Of a stretch of DNA of 22,744 nucleotides, positions 1 to 8,084 are shown one piece after another. How positions within the stretch are numbered: the first letter of the stretch is position 1; the number at the start of each line of letters is the position of its first letter. A program made the translations under genes and the position numbers. The DNA is from Flavobacteriaceae bacterium (GTDB taxonomy: Bacteria > Bacteroidota > Bacteroidia > Flavobacteriales > Flavobacteriaceae). The notes under the pieces were generated by a model. It was not told the origin of the DNA. It was given only the letters and a program-made list of their open reading frames with translations, and did no database searches. The DNA lies in assembly GCA_947458575.1 (NCBI GenBank), contig CANHBE010000011.1:1-22744 (forward strand). The letters are read 5' to 3'.

Positions 1-669
1 GAAGAATCTTTTTTTGAAATCCACAAAGATTTCGCGGAGAATATCATTGTGGGTTTTGCCAGAATAGCCGGTCGTAGCATCGGAATTGTCGCAAATAATC
101 CCATGTTCTTGGCGGGCTGTTTAGATGTAAAAAGTTCAATTAAAGCAGCACGATTTACACGTTTCTGCGATTGCTTTAATATTCCGTTATTAGTGCTAGT
201 TGATGTTCCTGGTTTCTTGCCCGGAACCGACCAAGAGTGGAACGGAATTATTGTTCATGGTGCGAAATTGCTGTACGCTTTAAGCGAAGCGACAGTACCT
301 AGAGTAACGGTGATTACAAGAAAAGCATATGGTGGAGCCTACGATGTGATGAATTCTAAGCACATTGGAGCCGACATGAATTTTGCCTGGCCATCCGCAG
401 AAATTGCGGTCATGGGAGCAAAGGGAGCGAGTGAAATTATCTTCAAGAAAGAAATTAGTGAAGCGGCCAATCCGGGGGCGAAGCTATTGGAAAAAGAGGA
501 AGAGTATGCTAATTTATTTGCCAATCCATACACAGCAGCGCAACGCGGATTTGTTGATGAAGTAATTTTGCCTCAAGACACCCGAAAAAAGCTGATTAAA
601 GCATTTAGTATGTTGGAAAATAAAGTCAGTATTCGACCTGATAGAAAGCACGGGAATATTCCCTTGTAG
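1..669 (+). CDS. pccB: Acyl-CoA (propionyl-CoA type) carboxylase, carboxyltransferase beta subunit, C-terminal part
   Basis: The 5' end lies outside the window. The frame is open from base 1, giving 222 residues of a protein usually a little over 500 long. The GTG at 49 is an internal Val, not a start. Visible family motifs are GFLPGTDQEWNGIIVHGAK, the acyl-CoA-binding RKAYGGAYDVMNSKHIGAD segment, the FAWPSAEIAVMGAKGASEI segment and the typical C-terminal KHGNIPL. This subunit moves the carboxyl group from biotin to an acyl-CoA (propionyl-CoA in the best-known members) and works in the cytoplasm with a biotin carboxylase/carrier subunit, which is not in this window. A perfect palindrome, GGGAATATTCCC, lies in the last codons, but no U-rich terminator follows. 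The family is very secure. The exact substrate (propionyl, methylcrotonyl or a broad acyl-CoA) is inferred. Confidence 0.93.
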   Translation, partial: EESFFEIHKDFAENIIVGFARIAGRSIGIVANNPMFLAGCLDVKSSIKAARFTRFCDCFNIPLLVLVDVPGFLPGTDQEWNGIIVHGAKLLYALSEATVPRVTVITRKAYGGAYDVMNSKHIGADMNFAWPSAEIAVMGAKGASEIIFKKEISEAANPGAKLLEKEEEYANLFANPYTAAQRGFVDEVILPQDTRKKLIKAFSMLENKVSIRPDRKHGNIPL

Positions 670-739
670 GCAAACTTTAAGAATTATTGTATTTGCTTGT
701 GATTCATAAGGGCTGGTGTTTTTTGAATTTCATGTACCA

Positions 740-1181
740 TTAAGAAACGAGTCCCAAACTCTGAGATTCAACTGTAAATTTGAAACCAATACCATGCAGG
801 TTTTCAATAGCAATGTCTATTTCATCCTTAAGAATTTTCCGTAATGTTGAAATAAAAACGTCCAGGCTTAGTCGCATAAAATAATCATCATCTCCCTAAA
901 GTGATTTCAGTCTTATTTCTCTTTTCAGCACTTGAATTGGATGTTCGATAAAAAACCGAAGCAAGTGCGATTCCCTTTGTGTCAGGTTGATTTCTTTTAT
1001 TTTGATAAATCATGGCATAATTGGTAATGTCGAAGGTGAATTTTCCTAAAGGGAAAGTTTTCTTATCTAATGTCTTTCTTTTCTGGCAACGCTTTAGAAA
1101 TATTTCAATTTTCAAAATCAATTCTTCAATGCTAAACGGTTTGACCAAATAATCGTTAGAAGTTCTTAACGAAAGTTGGAG
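740..1181 (-). pseudogene. Decayed OmpR-family response regulator (C-terminal remnant)
   Basis: On the minus strand the sequence reads, from right to left, the end of a receiver domain (SNDYLVKPFSIEELILKIE), a linker, then a winged-helix OmpR-type output domain (LTQRESHLLRFFIEHPIQV, then REIRLKSL, a stop, GDDDYFMRLSLDVFISTLRK, and ENLHGIGFKFTVES). Three lesions are visible. Most of the receiver, including the phosphorylatable Asp, is absent upstream of about 1181. A one-base frameshift lies in the T995-T998 run: removing one base restores YQNKEINLTQRE. A TAG (896-898) stands where the family has the Trp of the SLWGDDDYF motif. Base differences in a homopolymer could be assembly error, but the truncation and the stop make real decay more likely. 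The rest of the gene-free stretch 670-1264 holds a 70-bp AT-rich spacer on the left and an 83-bp spacer with a poly-T run on the right, where nothing else was recognised. Confidence 0.85.
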
Positions 1182-1264
1182 TTTTTTTTTTGCTGCGAAA
1201 TCTAAGTGGAAGATTAATATTTATATTTATCGAAAATTTGATTATTCACATTGCTCATAATGGT

Positions 1265-3373
1265 ATGAAAAAACTTGTGGCTACCAATACATATTTTAAA
1301 CTACTTCTATTAATTGTTGGGACAAGTTTGTTTTTCTTAATCTTATATATCTCACTTTATCTTTACACCATACAGCAAGAGAAAGAGGTGTATCAATCTA
1401 CATACGAGCAATATAGTAGTGAAGTAGCCTCGGTCTTTGCTTTAAATTCTAAAACACATATTTCTACAATAAAAGATGTCACATATTGGACCGACCTCGT
1501 GCGCTTTACAGTCACTAAAGACAACAATTGGTTTCAAAATTATATTGTAAAAGAATTCGAAACGTACGAAGTAAATTATATTGGTGTCTATGGTCTAGAT
1601 CGGCAGCTAATTAATAAAGTATCGAAGAGCAACTTGAAGAGTAAGGACTTTATACCCAAAACTGCTTTTGATTCGCTCTATAAAAATAAGTTAGCAAGGT
1701 TTTATATCAACATACCTGAGGGTGTTGTTGAAGTTTTCGGAGCAACCATTCATAATTCCGATGATCCGAAAAAGGTAAAAACTTTACCTGCGGGATATTT
1801 TTTTATGGCGCGACTGATAGACGAAGAGTTTATTACGAGTTTAAATCGAATTAGCAATTCATCAATCAAATTGGTTCCCGCGCTTAATCGAATTGATACT
1901 GATATGGAATCTGTTGTAATAAACCAAGCTCTAATGGATTGGAAAGGTCAAACCATTGCAACATTAATTTTCGAAAGACCTTTTAATCTCGACTTTAGAA
2001 GTGCTAAGAGAGTACTGTATATCATCATATTTGCATTCCTGATTAATATTGCCGTTTATCTTTACTTCTCCCGTCGATGGGTTTATGCTCCTTTAAAGAT
2101 GATTACAAGAATCTTGGAAACTGGCGAAAAGGATTCAATAGAGCAGCTCAAGCATGAGCCAGGCGAATTTGGATATATCGGCAATCTTTTCGATGAAAAC
2201 ATAAATCAAAGAAAACAACTTGAGATTTCCAAGAAGAAAGCGGAAGAGAGCGATCTTTTGAAGTCATCTTTTTTGGCTAATCTGTCCCATGAAATCAGGA
2301 CACCCATGAATGCTATTGTTGGTTTCAGCGATCTATTGCAAGATAAGAATCTATCGGAAAAAGATAAAGAGGAGTATATTCGGATTATAAGAAATAGTGG
2401 GAATAACCTTGTGTCTATTATCGAAGACCTTATCGAAATGTCTAGAATTGATGCACAACAAATCACGCCCAAGTTATCAGGATTTGACCTTAATGCTTGT
2501 TGTGAAGAAATATATGAGGCGATAAAGATTACAATTCCAAAAAATCGAAAGATTGAGTTTAGTTTCGTTCGCAATCAAACTTCATCGCTTACAAATATTA
2601 TTTCAGACAAGACGAAATTGAGGCAGATCATTACGAATCTGATTACTAATGCACTCAAATATACAGAGAAAGGCACTGTTGCGTTTGGTTATGAGGTTTT
2701 TGAAAAACAAAAACGAATTATCTTCAAGGTCAAGGATTCAGGAGTCGGAATAGACGAGAAAAACATTAAAGTCATTTTTGACAGATTTCGTCGCGTAGAG
2801 GATGATTTCTCTGTTGAAGTAAGCGGACTTGGTTTGGGATTAGCTATTTGTAAGGCCTATGTCGAAATGTTGGGAGGAACAATCAGCGTCAAGTCGACAG
2901 TGGGCGTAGGCTCTGAGTTTGAGTTCAATATTCCGTTAATATACGATACTGAAACTGTAAAGGAGGATGAATCGATAGTGGAAACTGCGGTAGATTTGAG
3001 CGCTAATCACGAGAAAGTGATTCTTGTCGCAGAAGACGATAATATCAATTTTCTCCTACTTAAAAAAATTCTTCAGTTGCGAAATTATTCTGTCCTGAGG
3101 GCTGTTAACGGGCAAGAAGCAGTGACAATATGCTCGACCAATCCAGCCATCAATTTGGTTTTTATGGATATCAAAATGCCGGTAATGGATGGTTACGCTG
3201 CATTCGAAAAGATAAAGATGTTTCTTCCTAATCTGCCAATTATCGCGCAAACGGCACATTCTTCCATTGAAGATAAAGAGCGAGTGATGCAAAGTGGATT
3301 CACAGACTATATAACCAAGCCACTAGACAAGGACAAGATTTTTCAAGTGATTGATGCTGCTTTCAAGAGTTGA
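1265..3373 (+). CDS. Hybrid sensor histidine kinase with CHASE4-like periplasmic domain and C-terminal receiver
   Basis: The product has 702 residues if it starts at the ATG at 1265. The frame is open 25 codons further up, but that stretch does not look like a signal anchor, and MKKLVATNTYF followed by a hydrophobic helix is a natural start. Order of parts: TM1 about 11-35; a periplasmic domain about 36-249 with the CHASE4-like pattern IKDVTYWTDLVRF...NWF and YIGVYGLDRQLI; TM2 about 250-268; HisKA with the phospho-accepting His342 in FLANLSHEIRTPMNAIVGFSD; HATPase with N-box TNLITNALKYT, G1 box DSGVGID and G2 box GLGLGLAI; then a receiver (about 584-702) with acidic EDD near its N-terminus, phosphorylatable Asp635 in FMDIKMPVMDGY and Lys685. 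It should sense an unknown periplasmic signal, autophosphorylate and pass the phosphate to its own receiver. No output domain or Hpt protein is visible nearby. The only adjacent transcription regulator is the broken one at 740-1181. Confidence 0.92.
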   Translation: MKKLVATNTYFKLLLLIVGTSLFFLILYISLYLYTIQQEKEVYQSTYEQYSSEVASVFALNSKTHISTIKDVTYWTDLVRFTVTKDNNWFQNYIVKEFETYEVNYIGVYGLDRQLINKVSKSNLKSKDFIPKTAFDSLYKNKLARFYINIPEGVVEVFGATIHNSDDPKKVKTLPAGYFFMARLIDEEFITSLNRISNSSIKLVPALNRIDTDMESVVINQALMDWKGQTIATLIFERPFNLDFRSAKRVLYIIIFAFLINIAVYLYFSRRWVYAPLKMITRILETGEKDSIEQLKHEPGEFGYIGNLFDENINQRKQLEISKKKAEESDLLKSSFLANLSHEIRTPMNAIVGFSDLLQDKNLSEKDKEEYIRIIRNSGNNLVSIIEDLIEMSRIDAQQITPKLSGFDLNACCEEIYEAIKITIPKNRKIEFSFVRNQTSSLTNIISDKTKLRQIITNLITNALKYTEKGTVAFGYEVFEKQKRIIFKVKDSGVGIDEKNIKVIFDRFRRVEDDFSVEVSGLGLGLAICKAYVEMLGGTISVKSTVGVGSEFEFNIPLIYDTETVKEDESIVETAVDLSANHEKVILVAEDDNINFLLLKKILQLRNYSVLRAVNGQEAVTICSTNPAINLVFMDIKMPVMDGYAAFEKIKMFLPNLPIIAQTAHSSIEDKERVMQSGFTDYITKPLDKDKIFQVIDAAFKS

Positions 3374-3490
3374 GAAACTCAATAGGATGTTGAAAACATT
3401 TGAATTTCTTTTGCAGTTGTAAATCGTCAGCAAAAAGTGTACTGATTTAGATCACAACTAAAAGAGTGGTTTCAGTATTGACTTAACATT

Positions 3491-5011
3491 CTATAATTCA
3501 AACAATAAAGACAAAGAAATAGTATTATTCTGAGTAGTAACTCGAGGCGCATCAGTAAATCCTTGCGTAAAAAAGGGTTGTTGCGACTTTCTCTGCGAAT
3601 AGGCATAAGCCATATCCAAGCGCGTATTTCCAAAATTATAGCCAAAACCGGTTGAGAATCCGGTCAAATCACCGACTACTTTCTTATTTTGATACGGACT
3701 TTGCTCGTATCGATAACCACCTCTTAAACTCAATTGCTTGATGCGATATTCAGCACCAATTCGCACTTCACTAGCAGAATTTAACTGATTATTAATTTGC
3801 TGATTTAACGGTCGAAAGAAGGAATCCTTTGGGCTGAATCTAGCATTGCTATAGTCTTTTAAACTGTAATCTACACTGATTAATCCCTTTTTTCCGAATA
3901 CGTAGGCAAGACTTCCTGTCCATCTTCCTGGTGTTTGTAGTCTGTAAGCAGGATAAATGAGTAGAATATTTGAATCTACAACAACTTCAGTCAAATTTGG
4001 GTCTGCAGGGATTCCATAATTATAACCGGCAGTTTGCAGGAGTTGTTGCTTTTCATCTGTTAAACGATACCAAGTTGGAGACTCATATGATAGTCCCGTG
4101 CGGAAAGACTCAGTTATTTTGGCAATTGCTCCAAATTGGAATGAAAATCCATTTCCGTAAGTGTTTAGGTAATTTTCAAAAACTAATCTCCTTAAACCAC
4201 TATTTGGACTATTATCATTTTCTTCGTAGAATGAAGTTGTTCTTGTGTAATCGGTAAAGTGGGAATTCAAGTTTAGTCCAAAAAAGAACTTGTCTTTGTA
4301 TTGAGTTGCAACATTAAAAGATAACTTCCCGTTGAAACCTCTCGATTCAAGGTAATGCTCTTGATAGAAATCACCGTTTGAAACGTTCGCAACGTAGGTG
4401 TCGTCAGCCGGGTTATTCGGGTCTACGTTTATAATATAACCTTGATAACCGAGATAAGCTTGTTGGTTTCTGATGTCGAGATCCTCGTAGAATGAGTTCT
4501 CTAATAAAGAAACCGGTATAGTAGAATTGAATAGCCCGGGATTTGCATAACTCAAAAAGTAATTTGCAATTGAATTTCTGGGATTTAAACCGAAGGTATC
4601 CATTGAATTGTCTAGGTTAGAAGTATTTTCATAATTGACAGCCAAAACAAATTTTTTCCAATCATTCTTTTCGTTTTGATTGTTGAATACCAATATTCCA
4701 CCGGCTTGATTGATATCGAAGGTAGTTTGATTGGTCGTAAGATTGTTGCCAAAATAACTGGCTTTATTTCTTACATTAAAACTACTTAGCGTTAAGGCAA
4801 CCTGATTGTTGAGAAAAATAGCGCTACCCGCAGGATTCACATTGATAGCGGAAAAATCCCCACCCAAAGCACCGAAGGCACCACTCATACTGCGAAATCT
4901 CGCCGTTCCGCTTAAATTGTCATTTGCATATATCAGGGCATCAGATACGGTTTGAGCAAAAAAGTTGCTTACTGAAAGAAAAGTCAAAAGAAGAGTCAGT
5001 AAATTTTTCAT
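3491..5011 (-). CDS. OmpP1/FadL/TodX-family outer membrane transport protein
   Basis: The 506-residue protein has a Sec signal peptide (MKNLLTLLLTFLSVSNFFAQ, cleavage expected near residue 20). The family start follows: DALIYANDNLSGTARFRSMSGAFGALGGDFSAI and then NVNPAGSAIF, the conserved N-terminal hatch/plug signature of flavobacterial OmpP1 proteins. The rest alternates polar and hydrophobic residues with many aromatic girdle positions, and ends in a Phe-containing strand (NTISLSLLFEL), as expected of a beta-barrel. Family members bring hydrophobic compounds such as long-chain fatty acids across the outer membrane. In Flavobacterium this subgroup is often labelled hemin receptor on weak grounds, so the substrate is unknown. 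It lies 66 bp downstream of the lipoprotein gene 5078-6025 on the same strand, without an obvious promoter between, so the two are probably co-transcribed. Confidence 0.85.
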   Translation of the reverse strand: MKNLLTLLLTFLSVSNFFAQTVSDALIYANDNLSGTARFRSMSGAFGALGGDFSAINVNPAGSAIFLNNQVALTLSSFNVRNKASYFGNNLTTNQTTFDINQAGGILVFNNQNEKNDWKKFVLAVNYENTSNLDNSMDTFGLNPRNSIANYFLSYANPGLFNSTIPVSLLENSFYEDLDIRNQQAYLGYQGYIINVDPNNPADDTYVANVSNGDFYQEHYLESRGFNGKLSFNVATQYKDKFFFGLNLNSHFTDYTRTTSFYEENDNSPNSGLRRLVFENYLNTYGNGFSFQFGAIAKITESFRTGLSYESPTWYRLTDEKQQLLQTAGYNYGIPADPNLTEVVVDSNILLIYPAYRLQTPGRWTGSLAYVFGKKGLISVDYSLKDYSNARFSPKDSFFRPLNQQINNQLNSASEVRIGAEYRIKQLSLRGGYRYEQSPYQNKKVVGDLTGFSTGFGYNFGNTRLDMAYAYSQRKSQQPFFTQGFTDAPRVTTQNNTISLSLLFEL

Positions 5012-5077
5012 GAGTTAGTCTATTGATATAAATCTGATATATTTTTTTGTGAGATAGAGTAGAAGCGTTTCATTAAT

Positions 5078-6025
5078 TTATCTCCTTCCACCTCCAAAAG
5101 ATCTACCTCCACCGTAGCTACCCCCCGAAGATCTCCCCCCGCCATAGTTGCCTCCTGAAGATCTGCTTCCAGAATTGTAGCCGCTGTTGTTGTATGAATT
5201 ATTTCTTGGAGTACTATTATTTCTTGAACTACTATTTTGAAATCTTTGTGTTGAGTTAGAATTAGACCTTGGGGTTGTGTTTGGTTGGTTGACATTAGAA
5301 TTGTTTCTAACAGGATTTCTACCGCTGTTAAAGTTGTTATTTGTTCTCGAACTTCTTATTACATTTTCCCCCCGTCGACCATCAAAACTGTTTCGTGAAT
5401 CTCTAAAATCAGTGTTTGATGACCTTCTGCCACTAAAATTTCTTGTACCTACGTTGGTATAACCTCGATTGGCACCCGAAAAACTTCGAATTCCATGGTG
5501 ATATGGTTGATAGTGTCCACCCCACCAAGGGTTACCATACCAAGAATTCCATCCCCATCCAAAACCCCAATTTGGACCAAACCAAGGATCCCATCCCCAA
5601 CCGATATTCCAGTTCCAATAATTGCCCCAACCCCAATTATTCCAACCCCAATTATTCCAACCCCAGTTATTGTCATATATATTTACCACAGTGGTACCAG
5701 CATCACCACCCCATATGCTATTATTGTTTCGGGATTCTTGGTCATTGTATCGGTCTGAACTATATCGCTCAACGTCGGTAAAAGTTGAGTCCTTTTTAGA
5801 CGCAGGGTCCTGAAGCGACTCAAAGTAATTTTTGTATTGATTGCTATTGTTTGCATTATCAGGAGCAGTGACAACATCGTTTTGCTGTGAGGCATCACCA
5901 TATATACCATCCCTATCAAAATAAGAAACGTTTTGATAGCCCCCACAGGAAACTGTCAAAACGATCATTGAGAGAAAAATCATCAGTCGGTAAAATATAT
6001 TTAGGCGGATGGAAATAGTTTTCAT
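5078..6025 (-). CDS. Asn/Trp/Gly-rich low-complexity lipoprotein of unknown function
   Basis: The 315-residue protein starts with a hydrophobic leader ending in a lipobox (VLTVSC, lipidated Cys27), so it should be an anchored envelope lipoprotein. After a mildly conserved segment (about 28-115) comes a Trp/Asn/Gly block (about 115-170) built of NNWGW units (WGWNNWGWNNWGWGNYWNW). An Asn/Ser/Arg-rich tail follows, ending in Gly-rich repeats (SSGGNYGGGRSSGGSYGGGR). The composition suggests a disordered or glycine-loop surface protein. No catalytic motif is visible. It is upstream of and on the same strand as the OmpP1-family gene, and divergent from proS. Several overlapping open frames on both strands inside it are by-products of the repeats. 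A TAAATTTG box lies about 30 bp upstream. Function unknown. Confidence 0.8.
   Translation of the reverse strand: MKTISIRLNIFYRLMIFLSMIVLTVSCGGYQNVSYFDRDGIYGDASQQNDVVTAPDNANNSNQYKNYFESLQDPASKKDSTFTDVERYSSDRYNDQESRNNNSIWGGDAGTTVVNIYDNNWGWNNWGWNNWGWGNYWNWNIGWGWDPWFGPNWGFGWGWNSWYGNPWWGGHYQPYHHGIRSFSGANRGYTNVGTRNFSGRRSSNTDFRDSRNSFDGRRGENVIRSSRTNNNFNSGRNPVRNNSNVNQPNTTPRSNSNSTQRFQNSSSRNNSTPRNNSYNNSGYNSGSRSSGGNYGGGRSSGGSYGGGRSFGGGRR
5627..5671. repeat. Three tandem 15-bp units encoding NNWGW
   Basis: The plus-strand unit CCAACCCCAATTATT occurs at 5627-5641 and 5642-5656, and with one mismatch (A to G) at 5657-5671. Read on the minus strand it keeps the lipoprotein frame (15 is a multiple of 3) and gives Asn-Asn-Trp-Gly-Trp each time. 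Degenerate versions continue to the left, towards about 5540. It is a coding minisatellite where copy number could vary without breaking the frame. Confidence 0.85.
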
Positions 6026-6053
6026 AACCTTCGTTTTTTATTGTTGAACTACA

Positions 6054-6061
6054 CAAATTTA
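6054..6061 (-). promoter_or_regulatory. Candidate -7 box TAAATTTG for the lipoprotein/OmpP1 pair
   Basis: On the minus strand the sequence is TAAATTTG, a full match to the Bacteroidetes -7 consensus TAnnTTTG, about 28 bp before the ATG of the lipoprotein gene. No TTG is found at the usual distance of about 19 bp upstream, so this is supported by one element only. Confidence 0.45.
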
Positions 6062-6124
6062 GTTAGTTTTGCCAAACTATTTAGTTAAAAAAAGTTAAAC
6101 AATATTTGTGCCAAGAAATTCATT

Positions 6125-7603
6125 ATGAGTAAGAACCTAACTACAAGATCTGAGGATTATTCGAAATGGTATAACGACCTGGTTGTTAAAGCAGATCTCG
6201 CTGAAAACTCTGGAGTGCGTGGTTGTATGGTCATTAAACCATACGGGTATGCCATTTGGGAAAAAATGCAAGCAGAACTTGACAGAATGTTTAAAGAGAC
6301 AGGTCATAGTAATGCCTATTTTCCGCTGTTTGTGCCTAAAAGCATGTTTGAAGCAGAGGAAAAAAATGCAGAAGGTTTTGCCAAAGAATGTGCAATTGTT
6401 ACCCATTACAGACTCAAAAATGATCCCGAGAAAGTCGGCAAACTGATTGTTGATCCAAATGCAAAACTTGAAGAAGAGCTTATTGTTCGTCCAACTAGTG
6501 AAGCTATTATTTGGTCAACGTACAAGAATTGGATTCAATCATATCGCGATTTACCACTGCTCATTAATCAGTGGGCAAATGTGGTGCGTTGGGAGATGAG
6601 AACAAGATTGTTTTTAAGGACTGCCGAGTTTTTGTGGCAAGAGGGACATACAGCGCACGCAACTAAAAATGAAGCAATTGAGGAGTCTGAGAAAATGATG
6701 AATGTTTACGCAGATTTTGTAGAAAATTTCATGGCAATCCCTGTTATCAAAGGATTGAAAACTGAAACAGAACGATTTGCTGGTGCGGAAGAGACTTATT
6801 GTATTGAGGCACTCATGCAAGACGGTAAAGCACTTCAGGCTGGAACTTCACATTTCTTAGGACAGAATTTTGCCAAAGCTTTTGATGTAAAATTCGCGAA
6901 CGCAGAGGGGAAGCAAGACTTTGTTTGGGGTACCTCATGGGGTGTTTCAACGCGATTGATGGGAGCATTAGTAATGACCCATTCCGATGATCAAGGGCTT
7001 GTTTTGCCTCCAAATTTGGCACCTATCCAAGTAGTAATTGTGCCTATATACAAGTCAGACGAACAATTAGCAGAGATATCTGATGTTGTGTCAACGCTAA
7101 TCGGTCAACTTCGTGTTGTGAACATATCAGTGAAGTACGATGACAGAACGACACACAAACCCGGCTTTAAGTTCAATGAATACGAATTGAAAGGCGTTCC
7201 GGTGAGAATAGCTGTTGGACCCAAGGATATAGAAAACGGCACTTTTGAAGTAGCTAGAAGGGATACTTTAACGAAGAATATTGTTGATCGTGATTCGGTA
7301 GTGCCATACATCAAGAACTTACTCCAGCAAATACAGCAAGATATGTTCTCGAAAGCATTACGGTACCGTGAAGAGCATATCACCAAAGTCGAAACGTTTG
7401 AAGAATTCAAAGATGTGTTGGAGCAAAAAGGTGGTTTTATCTCAGCACATTGGGATGGCTCTGCAGAAACCGAAGAGAAAATTAAAGAATTAACCAAAGC
7501 AACTATCAGATGTATTCCTCTCAACAGAGAAATTGAAGAAGGAAAATGTATGTTTTCCGGCAAAAAATCTGCTGGTAGAGTACTGTTTGCCAAGGCTTAT
7601 TAA
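6125..7603 (+). CDS. proS: Prolyl-tRNA synthetase, short archaeal/eukaryotic-type
   Basis: Charges tRNA-Pro with proline in the cytoplasm. The 492-residue length and layout fit the archaeal/eukaryotic-type class II ProRS, which lacks the inserted editing (INS) domain of the about 570-residue bacterial type. Seen in sequence: the N-terminal MSKNLTTRSEDYSKWYNDLV start typical of this form; the substrate-binding VRPTSEAIIW at about 121-130; motif 2 around RWEMRTRLFLRTAEFLWQEG (about 155-174); motif 3 GTSWGVSTRLMGALVMTHSD (about 269-288); an anticodon-binding domain from about 300 (PIQVVIVPIYKSDEQ); and the C-terminal extra domain ending in Tyr (CMFSGKKSAGRVLFAKAY). The start ATG follows an AT-rich leader with an imperfect AATATTTG box at 6101-6108. 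It diverges from the lipoprotein gene and is followed by poly-A-rich spacer and tRNA-Glu. No hairpin terminator is visible after it. Confidence 0.97.
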   Translation: MSKNLTTRSEDYSKWYNDLVVKADLAENSGVRGCMVIKPYGYAIWEKMQAELDRMFKETGHSNAYFPLFVPKSMFEAEEKNAEGFAKECAIVTHYRLKNDPEKVGKLIVDPNAKLEEELIVRPTSEAIIWSTYKNWIQSYRDLPLLINQWANVVRWEMRTRLFLRTAEFLWQEGHTAHATKNEAIEESEKMMNVYADFVENFMAIPVIKGLKTETERFAGAEETYCIEALMQDGKALQAGTSHFLGQNFAKAFDVKFANAEGKQDFVWGTSWGVSTRLMGALVMTHSDDQGLVLPPNLAPIQVVIVPIYKSDEQLAEISDVVSTLIGQLRVVNISVKYDDRTTHKPGFKFNEYELKGVPVRIAVGPKDIENGTFEVARRDTLTKNIVDRDSVVPYIKNLLQQIQQDMFSKALRYREEHITKVETFEEFKDVLEQKGGFISAHWDGSAETEEKIKELTKATIRCIPLNREIEEGKCMFSGKKSAGRVLFAKAY

Positions 7604-7631
7604 AAAAAAATAAAAAAAAATTGTTCAACTA

Positions 7632-7661
7632 TTGTGCGAATAGAAAATAGTTGTATTTTTG
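7632..7661 (+). promoter_or_regulatory. Bacteroidetes-type promoter for tRNA-Glu (and rpsT)
   Basis: TTG at 7632-7634, a 19-bp spacer, then TATTTTTG at 7654-7661, a full match to the Bacteroidetes -7 consensus TAnnTTTG with the -33 TTG at the usual spacing. Transcription should begin a few bases after 7661, about 15 bp before the tRNA. No second promoter is visible before rpsT. Confidence 0.75.
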
Positions 7662-7681
7662 CATCCGCATTCTAGCAGTAT

Positions 7682-7753
7682 GGCCCGTTCGTCTATCGGT
7701 TAGGACGCCAGGTTTTCATCCTGGTAAGAGGGGTTCGATTCCCCTACGGGCTA
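7682..7753 (+). tRNA. tRNA-Glu (anticodon TTC)
   Basis: A full cloverleaf can be folded by hand. The acceptor stem is GGCCCGT (7682-7688) with ACGGGCT (7746-7752); the first pair is G-U and the other six are Watson-Crick. The D arm is GTCT/GGAC. The anticodon stem is CCAGG/CCTGG with loop TTTTCAT and anticodon TTC at 7715-7717. The T arm is AGGGG-TTCGATT-CCCCT and the discriminator is A. G2-C71 and U11-A24, known glutamate identity elements in E. coli, are present. CCA is not encoded (CAA follows). rpsT begins 24 bp downstream with no promoter between, so the tRNA is likely cut from a longer transcript. Confidence 0.97.
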
Positions 7754-7777
7754 CAATAAAAAAATATATAAGTAAAA

Positions 7778-8029
7778 ATGGCAAATCATAAGTCAGCTCT
7801 TAAGAGAATTAGAAGTAACGAAAAGAAAAGAGTTTTAAATCGTTATCAGCACAAAACAACCAGAAACGCAATTAAAGCTTTGCGAATGGAAACTGACAAG
7901 GCGGGAGCTTCTGCAAAATTGTCTGCCGTTATTTCGATGATTGATAAGTTAGCCAAGAAGAATGTTATCCACGATAACAAAGCTTCTAATCTTAAATCAA
8001 AGTTGACAAAACATGTTGCGAAATTGTAA
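7778..8029 (+). CDS. rpsT: 30S ribosomal protein S20
   Basis: The 83-residue, very basic protein starts MANHKSALKRIRSNEKKRVLNR, the S20 signature, and continues as alpha-helical bundle sequence with a Lys-rich end (NLKSKLTKHVAKL). It binds 16S rRNA in the small ribosomal subunit. It lies 24 bp after tRNA-Glu and is followed by an intrinsic terminator. The A-rich leader AAGTAAAA before the ATG, without a clear Shine-Dalgarno, is usual for this phylum. Family assignment is certain. Confidence 0.97.
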   Translation: MANHKSALKRIRSNEKKRVLNRYQHKTTRNAIKALRMETDKAGASAKLSAVISMIDKLAKKNVIHDNKASNLKSKLTKHVAKL

Positions 8030-8058
8030 AGACAATTTTCAATGGTAAATCATAAGAA

Positions 8059-8084
8059 AGCTCTCCAAATACGGAGAGTTTTTT
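8059..8084 (+). terminator. Intrinsic terminator after rpsT
   Basis: The stem CTCTCC (8061-8066) pairs with GGAGAG (8073-8078) around a 6-base loop, followed by six T (8079-8084). The T run overlaps the stop codon of the convergent receiver gene. The same hairpin could also serve the minus strand, but the T run on that side is poor. Confidence 0.88.

Noticed and set aside
653..664. Palindrome GGGAATATTCCC at the end of the carboxylase gene as a terminator or operator
   Set aside because: It encodes the conserved GNIPL end and has no T run after it.
888..1148. An 86-residue open frame on the minus strand as a small real gene
   Set aside because: It is a piece of the decayed response regulator. 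Its second half is out of frame with the winged-helix domain, which continues in the neighbouring frame after the T-run shift.
1190..1264. 25-codon N-terminal extension of the hybrid kinase
   Set aside because: The extension adds no domain, and MKKLVATNTYF at 1265 directly precedes the membrane helix as expected.
3367..3490. GAGTT/AACTC and AGTTGT/ACAACT pairings between the hybrid kinase and the OmpP1 gene as a terminator
   Set aside because: Short stems, large loop in the second, and no T run on either strand.
5627..5671. Tandem 15-bp units considered as a CRISPR array
   Set aside because: Units are contiguous with no spacers and keep the coding frame.
5443..5813. Several open frames on both strands inside the lipoprotein gene
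   Set aside because: They are by-products of the repetitive Trp/Asn codons; only the 5078-6025 frame has a signal peptide and a neighbour context.
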